A stretch of DNA of 64,000 bases, from the NCBI GenBank assembly GCA_038277395.1, contig CM076190.1:254607989-254671988 (forward strand). Direction: 5' to 3'. Source of the stretch: Dryocosmus kuriphilus. Lineage: Eukaryota > Arthropoda > Insecta > Hymenoptera > Cynipidae. The position numbers were made by a program, and so were the translations under genes. Below, piece by piece: positions 56,122 through 64,000 of the stretch (position 1 is its first letter; the number at the start of each line of letters is the position of its first letter). Below the pieces are notes generated by a model. That model was not told the DNA's origin. It did not search any database and saw only the letters and a list, made by a program, of their open reading frames with translations.

Positions 56122-56636
56122 TTACGGAACAATATTCAAAGTTTTAATATCCAAGTCCTCATATATTACTTTCTCAACGAAGCCAATCAGGGTGCTTCTA
56201 TTGGGTATTTCATAAGCTTCCCACAAATGCAAAGACCTTTTTTGGCTTCACGGAAGGTCAACGCCTGTTTCCAGCCATGGGAAGTTCCTCAGCTTGAGTC
56301 GCGACTACTACTCCTAAATAGTAACCATACCTCTTCTTATCATACAACGATATGTTTCACCAGCTTCAAGCCCTTCGTTGATATTGATACCTTTGTTATT
56401 GTTTTCATCAATAGCTTGGAGAGATACACTATAAAATTCATCATGGCTTGATACAGAAACTTATCCGATTGGACCAGGATCTGCTGGTCGTTGACCACGT
56501 TTGAGAGTTCCAGAAAGAACGACGTCACTTGCGGCGTAAAGGTAAATGTGGTTTTCTTCAGGAATCTCAAGAGGAGGCGACTCTCCTCTTTGATAACGAT
56601 TAGGACGATTACTCGGTTCAGTTCTGTGTATTGCAG
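56122..56636 (-). pseudogene. Unit C exon 2 of the secreted family, broken
   Basis: Closest to gene B: IPEENHIYLYAASDVVLSGT and GQRPADPGPIG, then TAA in place of Tyr (about 56461-56463), VSVSSHDEFYSVSLQ, ININEGLEAGETYRCMIRR, a shift after MVT, then VEELP-like AEELPMAGN and a TGA. Past that, the tail frame is open and better kept than in A or B: LWEAYEIPNRSTLIGF, VEKVIYEDLDIKTLNIVP and TAA at 56122-56124. The splice acceptor AG of A and B is AT here (56637-56638). So this copy has a lost acceptor, two stops and one or two shifts. It shares an extra base after MAGN with gene B. Confidence 0.85.
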
Positions 56637-57322
56637 ATATCAAGCTAAATATAGAGTTATGACCTTTTTGTACACTGAAAGAATAACTTTTAGTGGGTAG
56701 ATAATGTGACGTATGTCACCTTATATCTTACTTTATAACTTATAATAAAATGAGTCACGACATTATTTATTCGGCGCACATGAGAGTAATCAATAACAGC
56801 TTCTTCGAAGATATTTGCACGAAATTGGATCCAATCGTCAGTGAAAAGATAAGAAGGTTACTGGAAAGAATGGAAGAAGGGAATACTATGATTGAGAAGG
56901 AGAAGGGAGAGGATGCGTGTCGAGTAAGATAAAGGAAAGGGTAGAGAAGATAGTGGAAACAATTAGGCCAATTCAGGAGGAAATAAGGGATGAAACAGGA
57001 TGATGGGACGTGGAATGTATAGAGGGTAAAGAACGTATGAAGTTATCGTTAAAGAATTAGAGAAGAGGTGAGATAGACAGAAAGAAAAGGCAGGAAGAGT
57101 AGGTGAAGTACGTGTAGGCGGTAGAGAAAACAATAAAGGAAGGAAGTGAATGGAAGGTGATCAATAGAGAGAGATGTGGATGGAAAGGAATCAATGAAGA
57201 GACAAATATGGTGGCAGAAAGAACATGGAGGGGGAATGGAAGGGGGGAATAAGGTGACCAGAGAGGAGGTGAATCAAGCAATTGAGAAATTATAAAGAAA
57301 CAAGGCGAAAGGAGAGGGTGGA

Positions 57323-58180
57323 ATGGAGAATGTAGCGTTAAACTTTGGAAGAAGAAGGATTAGAGAAGAGATCTGGGAAGTATTTATTAGAGTATGGAGA
57401 GGGGAAGGCTGGCCCAAGGAGTGGGGTACAGGTTTTGTAGCTCCGTTATTAAGGAAAGGTAGGGGTAGAAATGTGGAAGATTATAGAGGACTCACTCTCT
57501 TGCCAGTAACGTAATAAAACTTACGCGTGGGTGCTTACCAAGAGATTAGAAGAACAGGTAGAAGAGAAAGGAAGTATTCCGCACAATGAAAGAGGATTCA
57601 GGAAGGGGATAGGAAGAGTGGATAATTTTTTCGTTCTGAATCACCTAGTCAATGTGAACCTGGGACAGAAAGAAGGAAGGATAGCTGCACTCTTCGTAGG
57701 TTTTAAGGCAGCTTTCGACTCGGTGAACAGGAAAGTTTTGTGGAAGGTAATGAAAGAAAGGGTGGTCGAGCAAGAGTTGATTGAGAGAATAAAAGAGGTC
57801 TTTACGGAGACGAAGGCAAGGGTGAGGGTCGGGGAACAGAAAGGAGAGGAGTTTTGGACAGGGAGGGTTCTCAGGCAAGGGTGCCCGCTAAGTCCATTGT
57901 TATTTATCATAACGCTAGCAAACCTAGAAGAGAAAACGGAAAAGAATGGTAAACGAGGTACAGTTCTAGGAAATAAATGAATATACTCAGCAGCGTACGC
58001 GCACGATGTGGTGCTTCTAGCAGGGATGAAAATGGAATGAGCTTGCTACTGAAAGGATTCAAAGAGCATGAGAGAGACAAAGACTTGACAATTAATGTGA
58101 GGAAGACAAAAATAGTATGTTTCAGAAAGAGAAAGAATGAAGTAAAGTATGGATGGAAGATAATTGGAGAAATGGTGTAA
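57323..58180 (+). pseudogene. Reverse transcriptase of the second LINE family, broken
   Basis: Frame 57323-57514: REEIWEVFIRVWRGEGWPKE and GRNVEDYRGLTLLPVT, then a stop. Frame 57531-57980: HNERGFRKGIGRVDNF, ALFVGFKAAFDSVNRKVLW (palm A, with G where the first catalytic D is usual) and RVLRQGCPLSPLLFIITLANLEE. The YADD region (about 57985-58010) is shifted (AAYAHDVVLLA-like, YAHD for YADD). Frame 57977-58180: LLKGFKEHERDKDLTINVRK and KTKIVCFRK, the thumb. At least three breaks. Confidence 0.87.
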
Positions 58181-58858
58181 ATAGTAGAGGAGTTTTGTTA
58201 TTTAGGATTTTGGTTCAAAGCGCAAGGAGGAAATGATCTTCAGGTGAAAAAAGGGATGGAAATTTCGAGTCAGGAGATGGGTCAAGTGTGGGGATTGGAA
58301 AAAGAAGATTCAAAGAGGACTGGAAGATGAGATTATGGCTGTTTGACACACTGGTATGGTCAGTGATGTGCTACGGATTGGAAATGTAGGGTTGGAAGGA
58401 GTACAAGAAGGTAGAAAACATGCCAGAGAGATTTCTGAGATGGGTTATAGGAGTAAGCTGGAAACTGCCCAGGTTATATTTTAAAAGAAGAAACATGGAG
58501 GGAGAAATTGGTGCTAAGGTAGAGAAAAAGGGTCTGGAATTTCGAAAAGAAACTTAAGAGTGGTCAGGGTAGCAAAATAGCACAAGTGTGTCGACAGGAA
58601 TTAATAAATGGAGAGAGTAGTGGTAACACGGGACATTCAAAATGGTAGGAAGAGAGATGCCAAGTTAGAAGGGAATGGAGAGTATGTGATGAGGAAAGGG
58701 AGTGGCAGGAAATTGAAAGGGAAATGAATAAGAAGCAGAACGGGAAGAGGTGGAAAAAGATTATAGGGCCAAAATATAATAAATGGTATAAATTCGTCAA
58801 GATGGAAGGGGTCGCAGAATATTTAGGGAAATAGAAAAAGGAGTGCAGGAGGGCCAGG

Positions 58859-59131
58859 ATGATACGTTTCAGAACGGGTGAAGGCATGAATGAATATAAA
58901 TATTGGGTGAGCGAAGGAATGAAAATGTGCAGGGTGTGGAGGTATGAAAGGGAATCATGGCAGCATTTGTTGGGGAGGTGCACAGGCGAAGAGGAAGGGG
59001 GAAAGAGCATGGTAGATAGTGTTAGGTGGATACTGAGCGGTTGTAGACAAGGAGAAAACTGGGTGAAGAGCTTAGAAAAGAAGATGGAAGAGAGGTTGTA
59101 TGGGGGAGGGGAAAACCAAAACCGAAACTGA
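58859..59131 (+). pseudogene. C-terminal Cys/His domain of the second LINE family
   Basis: MKMCRVWRYERESWQHLLGRC has the CxxC..H..C spacing of the C-terminal zinc knuckle of this LINE group, with Trp in place of the second Cys. It follows a tyrosine-containing stretch MNEYKYWVSEG and ends at TGA at 59129-59131. Confidence 0.75.
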
Positions 59132-59635
59132 AATATGTACAATGAAAATTAGTATTGCTTGAATTGGTAAAGCTTGAAGAATAATGGTAAGACGAAACGG
59201 AAGCCCTGGAAGGTCTCGCGTACTTGTTAGACATTAGATAATAGATAGCAAGATAACATTTAAAAATTTAGGAGCTTGTACATAATGAAGCGATAATAGG
59301 TTAAAATAAGCATAAGGCATAGTGGCTAAGTGAAATTGTAAAGGATGTAAAGGGAATGGATCCCTCAGACCCGTAAGGGAGAGTAATAAAGGAATCAATC
59401 AATATTATTGAAAATTATTTAATTCTTTAAAGAAACCTTAAATGTTATATCTTAAGCCTGAGGAAAAAATGATTATAACATAACATTTTCTTAAAAAAGT
59501 ACTATTATTACTTTTATTATTATTGAAGGACCCCGAAAGGACGAAAGATAAAATAAAGTTAGTTTTTAAAGAATATTTATTAATTATTATTAATATCATT
59601 AGAACCATAGAAATGTCCCAATAAATCAAATCCCC

Positions 59636-59985
59636 GACACTCTAAAATTGCCGATGAAAAAAATACCGAAATATAAAATTCCTGAAATTAGAAAATTCGT
59701 GAACTGGAAAATTCCCGACAGTTTATAATATTACTGAAATTTAAAATTCCCGACGGAAAATTGTTATTCAATAAAAATTAATTAAAAACTGTTTTTTAAT
59801 TTAAAAATAATTATAATTTAATGAAATCAATTGTTAAGAAGTTTAATTCGGAGATTTTAATTTTCGGTAATATTATAAACTGTCGGGAATTTTCCAATTT
59901 TGAAATGTTCCTTTCCGCACTTTTTTCATGCCGGATATTTTATATTTCGGTATTCTTTGTCGATTTTTGTCATTTCTAGTTTATT
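59636..59985. repeat. Inverted-repeat (foldback) sequence, arms of about 115 bp
   Basis: The left arm (59636-59760) contains ATACCGAAATATAAAAT and CCCGACAGTTTATAATATTA. The right arm (about 59860-59985) contains their complements in mirrored order. Related words (AAACTGTCGGGAATTTTCC) occur within blocks B and D near 19600 and 60420. Confidence 0.75.
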
Positions 59986-60044
59986 TAGTAGAAATAATAA
60001 TAATCAAAATAAATAAACATTGAAAGTTTTAAACAAATCTTAAA

Positions 60045-62930
60045 AGGAAATTAATTTTTCCCTCAGCCTTAAGATTTAAGATTTAAGGTTTATCCTAAGG
60101 TTTATACAATTTTAAACTCCATTTGAAATATTTTTAAAAAAATATTATATTACAATATCTATTTCAAAGTTTTTCTTCAAAATTTAAGGAATCCATTTGC
60201 TTTAAAATTAGATGTTATTTTTTAAAAAGCTATTTTTAGATACGAATAACATATCATTTTTATACATAATATTAAACTTTAACACAATTAAATTCGAAAA
60301 TTTTAATTTTTATAAATGCTTTTAGTTAATGTTGGTAAAATTGTATCATAAAATGTTTACAAGAGTAAGAATTTTCGAATTTAATTGACTCAAAATTTAA
60401 TATTAATATTAGAACTGTCGGTAATTTTCCATTTCGAGAACTTTGAAATTCCGCAATTTTCCTTTTCGGCAATTTTCTAATGTTCGGAAAATTTCATCGC
60501 CCCAATAATATTAATAACTAAGAATAGTAAATATGTTTTAAACAAATGAATTTTACTTTCCGTCCTTTCTAGTTTGTTTAATAATAATAATAAGATTGAT
60601 ATTTTAGATTTAAGGCTATTTCTTAATCACTAAGTAAATTAAAATTATATTTGAAACATTTGTAATGTTATTATTAGTTTAGAAAATTGATTTTTAAGTT
60701 TGATCCTGAAGTTCAAAAAATATAATTAATGTATTAAATTCATCTACTTTCATTTATTCAACTAATTTTGTTTGAAGATTAATTTATTTTTTTTGAAAAT
60801 CTAACTATAATATTTTTTGTTGACGATTTAATTATATTGTTAAAAGTTCAATATTTCGACTTGAAACCATAAAAATCAAAGCTTTTCAAATTGAAGTCAT
60901 TATTTCTGAAGCTTGAATAGTAACATAAAATTAGAAATTTCAACAAAGATGTCAAATTAAAATTATCTAAAAAATGTGCAAAAAATACATTTTTGTATTT
61001 GGTACATTGCACATTTTTTTTTTTTGACTAAATGGCAGTCATGAAAAGCCAGAAAAAGAAATTTGGCATCTTTTGTATTAAACAAAAAGATTGTTGATAA
61101 AGTTTGTCAAAAATATCATATTTCGTTTTTAAACTGAGTTTATATTTACTTAAACTGCAAAACATAAATTTTTAATAAATCAGTTGAATTTTCAAACAAA
61201 ATAAGAGGATTTGTCAACAAAATCGTTGACTTTTCAGTCGCAAAAAATGAACTCTCAAGACCAAAAATGTAATTTTAATATTCTATCCAAATTAAAGAAA
61301 TTTCGACAAAGAATTGAACAGCTAAACTTAAACAAAAAAGATTAACTTTGAATCAATAATGGTTGAATTTTCAACCAAAAAAAAATTAAATTTTCAGTGA
61401 AATAGTTTAATTTTTAACTGAAAAAGACAAATTTTTAGCAAAATAGTTGAATTTCCAACTTTCGATGAAGAACATAAAAGTTGACGTTTTAAGCAAAATA
61501 TCTGAATTTTTTATAATAAAAAGTTAAATTATCAACACAAAAAGTGTATTTCAATAAAAAATAGATATATTTTGTTTGAAAATTAATCCTTTTTGTTCAA
61601 AACATAGCTATACTTTTTTGGGATATCTTTTTTATTTTTGTTTAAAAATTCAACTGTTACATTTTTCTTTTTGAGAATTTATTCGTCATCTTCAATTGAA
61701 AATTCAATGGTTTTGTTGCAATTTTATCACTTTTGGTTCAAAGATCAATTGTCGCATTTTTGCTCAAAAATTATTCTTCTATTTCAGTTGAAAATCAAAC
61801 TATTAAATTATTTTTTGTTTTAAATTAATCTTAATATAATATAGAGGAACAAGTTTACAGGTTGAGGTGAAGTACTTCTTTCATGGAAAATTCAATTATT
61901 CTGGTTGAAAGTTCATTCTTTTTGTTGGAAATTTTCCTTTCTAGGGTTTAGATTCAACTGCTTTATTGAAAAATTATTTTTTTTTCTGTTCACAAATTCC
62001 ACTATTTTTGGTTAAAGGGAATTTTTTTTCTCAAGGCAATTCTAGCGTTTTTTTTTTTTTTTTTGTTGAGAATTCATCTTTTTGAGTTAAATAACCTCCT
62101 GTTCTGAAATGTTCTGTATGAAAATTCTTTTTTTTTAAATATACTTTTTTTTTAATTAAGTTCACTTATTTTGATAATTTAACTTTTTTAAATTTAATAT
62201 TCAGTCATTTGTGTTGAAAGTTAGTTTTTGTTTGTTCAAAATAAATATTTTCGTTTAAAATTTAGCTACTCTTTTTTGGCTTTTTTTAAATTTTTGTTTA
62301 AAAATTCAACTGTTAAACTTTGCGCCCCGAAAATTCATCTTCTTCAAATGAAAATTCAACGATTTTTTTGCAAATGCAAAAAAAAAAAAAAAAAAGTCAA
62401 CTCATTGGTTAAAAATTCTTCTATTTGAGTCAAAAATTAAACTATGAAGTTATTTTTGGTTTCAAATTAATCTTTATGTTCAATGTCTAACACCTGCTAA
62501 CAATTTAAAAAAAGATTCGAGCAAAACATAGCTTTGTTGATCTAACGATGTCTTCATCAAGGCTGACAAACAGATATTTCTTAATATATTACCTTCAGCC
62601 TAGCTTCAAGTCACAATAATTTAAAAATTTTTTCCCAACTCTTCGCGTATGAATTCTTCATAGCCACCTAAGTACATATTCCACATATTTATTATTTAAT
62701 TTAAAAAAACAAATATACAGGTTGAGATGAAGTAGTTCTTTTACGGAAAATTCAAATATTATCGTTCAAAGTTGTTTTCTTTAATTGAAAATTTATTTCT
62801 TTTTGTTGTAAATTCAATTGGTCTATTGAAAAATTCTTTTTTCGATTCATAATTCAACAATTTTGGTGGAAAAGATTTTTTGCTTAGTTCAATTCTAACA
62901 TATTTATTCAAAAATTCATCTTTTTTAGTT
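60045..62930. repeat. AT-rich foldback block D
   Basis: The longest copy of the block found beside genes A and B, starting TTTTTCCCTCAGCCTTAAGA and with the GTCGGTAATTTTCC, TTTGTCAAAAAT and TTGAATTTTCAAACAAAA landmarks in the same order. Left-half 'AACCAAA' words are mirrored by right-half 'TTGGTTGA' words. Unlike in A and B, no family exon 2 follows within the window. Confidence 0.72.
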
Positions 62931-63105
62931 GATTACAATAATAATAAAATAATAAAATAAAATAATAAATATTAGGCCTAGAGAGCACTGTGCTTTAAGA
63001 GAAAACATTATTTCAGTCTAATGATATCAAATTTATAGATAAAAAAATATTGCAACTTATAATTTACTTATTAAATTATTGATATATTATTATACGAGTA
63101 CTTAC

Positions 63106-63163
63106 CAAAAATATTATTGAAAATCATTAGGGTGAAGCACAGAATACCAACCACTGTTCTCAT
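63106..63163 (-). CDS. Possible isolated signal-peptide exon
   Basis: The ATG at 63161-63163 (minus) opens MRTVVGILCFTLMIFNNIF plus one base, then the consensus donor GTAAGT (63100-63105). A basic residue, a hydrophobic core and a phase-1 end parallel the exon 1 of genes A and B, but the sequence and flanks are not clearly homologous. It lies at the right distance and strand to be a first exon for unit C, or it may belong to an unrelated gene or be chance. No second exon is identified. Confidence 0.3.
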
Positions 63164-63224
63164 TTTCCTCAAATAATCATTGAACCACGCTTATGAAGAA
63201 TTACGACCCAGGTGGAAAATTCTA

Positions 63225-63330
63225 TAGAATTTTCTATATAATTCTGACATGAATTCTAGCCTGAATTCTGTACAACGCTGACATGAATTCTAGTCCAAAT
63301 TCTATACAATCCTGACATGCATTCTAGTCT
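63225..63330. repeat. 34-bp tandem repeat, three units
   Basis: CTGACATGAATTCTAG followed by a variable AATTCTRTACAA stretch repeats three times. Confidence 0.8.
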
Positions 63331-64000
63331 AAAAATAATGAAAATTACAATTTCTAATAGAAAAATAACAAAACTTACGAAATTAAGTATTCTTTCTTTG
63401 AATCCAGAATTTCTAGGAAAAATAATCAAACTGACAAATTTCTATAAAAAAGAACAAAAACGACGAATTTTCACAAAAATAACGAAAATTCTAAAAGTAT
63501 ATTATCCAAAACTAACAAAAATGACGAATTTGTATACAAAAAGGAAATCATGAATTTCTGCAAAAAATAATAAATATTTCAAATTTCTATTGTCTAGAAA
63601 TAAGAAAAATTAGGTATTCATATATTTATTTAAATCGCACGAATTTATAAGCAAAAAATAATGAAAATTACGAATTTCTTGAAAAATAAACAAATTCCGT
63701 ATTCCTATGTAAAATAACTCAATTTACGAACTTCCGTAAAAAAACAACTAATTTCTACGAAAAATAACAAAATTTCCGAATTCCTATTATCTAAAAATAA
63801 AAAACTTACCAATTTATTTATTTTTTTCAATCTCGAATTTCGACAAGAAATAATCAAGATGAAAAATTTCTACGAAAAATAATAACAATTACGAATTTCT
63901 AAAAATGAAGAAAAATTACGAATTTCTGTAAAAAATAACGAAATTTTCGAATTTCTATCATCTAAAAATAATCCTTACGAATTTTTTTTAACATAAGGAA
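63331..64000. repeat. Degenerate short-period repeat
   Basis: Words of the type AAAAATAACGAAAATTACGAA and TTTCTA recur every 25-35 bp to the right edge. The 78-codon plus ORF at 63317-63553 is built of these units and is not a gene. Confidence 0.65.

Larger units (their letters stand above)
56750..59400 (+). mobile_element. LINE copy of a second family, degraded, 5'-truncated
   Basis: Purine-rich plus-strand coding sequence, unlike its AT-rich neighbours in base use. RT and a C-terminal cysteine-histidine domain are present in pieces; no endonuclease is seen. The match of unit C to intron flank stops near 56705, close to its 5' edge. The 3' end is near 59400 (AATCAATCAAT). The style recalls R1-like LINEs abundant in Hymenoptera (inference). 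Confidence 0.85.

Noticed and set aside
57057..57281. Minus-strand ORFs opposite the second LINE (also 57641-57910 and 58564-59142)
   Set aside because: Shadows of the purine-rich LINE coding strand; pyrimidine-rich antisense frames stay open by composition.

Overview
The window looks like one piece of a repeat-rich, AT-rich insect genome. Everything recognisable is of a eukaryotic, arthropod kind: mariner and Tc1-like transposons, non-LTR retrotransposons (LINEs), a Penelope-like element, a BEL/Pao retrotransposon, a tRNA-derived SINE, hAT-type and foldback elements, and one small multi-exon gene family with spliceosomal introns. There are no bacterial operons. The TE mix suits a hymenopteran (wasp) best, but that is inference; no diagnostic host gene is present.

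The host-gene content is a tandem family of small secreted proteins on the minus strand, which I do not recognise. Each gene has a tiny first exon (52 coding nt) that encodes a signal peptide and ends in phase 1 at a GTAAG-type donor. A long intron follows, starting with an array of about 365-bp tandem repeats. A single large second exon then encodes the mature protein, followed by a conserved 3' UTR with an AATAAA signal. Gene A (exon 1 at 13825-13876, exon 2 at 8362-8804) joins to an open 164-residue protein. Gene B (exon 1 at 42550-42601, exon 2 at 24261-24688) joins to 159 residues across an intron of about 18 kb packed with nested transposons. Unit C (56122-56636) is a broken second exon. 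Unit 0 (5129-5180) is a broken first exon whose second exon would lie left of the window. AT-rich foldback blocks (5865-8020, 18620-21411, 60045-62930) were copied along with the genes.

Region by region. 1-4200: a LINE fragment, a hAT-like transposase remnant, a small inverted-repeat element and a Tc1 remnant. 4200-14140: unit 0 exon 1, block A and gene A, with a mariner and other insertions in the repeat array. 14140-18600: a foldback element split by a second mariner, a GC-richer LTR-like stretch and a LINE 3' end. 18600-24700: block B, a TIR element with a broken transposase, and gene B exon 2. 25500-41310: a five-level transposon nest inside intron 1 of gene B. There a LINE holds a SINE and a giant foldback element; the foldback holds a Penelope-like element and a hAT-like MITE; and the Penelope element holds a second LINE. 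41320-42860: repeat array and exon 1 of gene B. 43000-50000: microsatellites, another foldback arm, a roughly 50-60-bp minisatellite and a third mariner. 50200-55800: a degraded BEL/Pao element with a MITE inside it and a 172-bp tandem repeat. 55800-64000: unit C, another LINE, block D, a possible isolated signal-peptide exon and short-period repeats.

All transposase and reverse transcriptase reading frames are broken, so the mobile elements look inactive here. The secreted family is the part most likely to be undescribed biology. Coordinates of element edges were read by eye and are approximate unless a target-site duplication is named.
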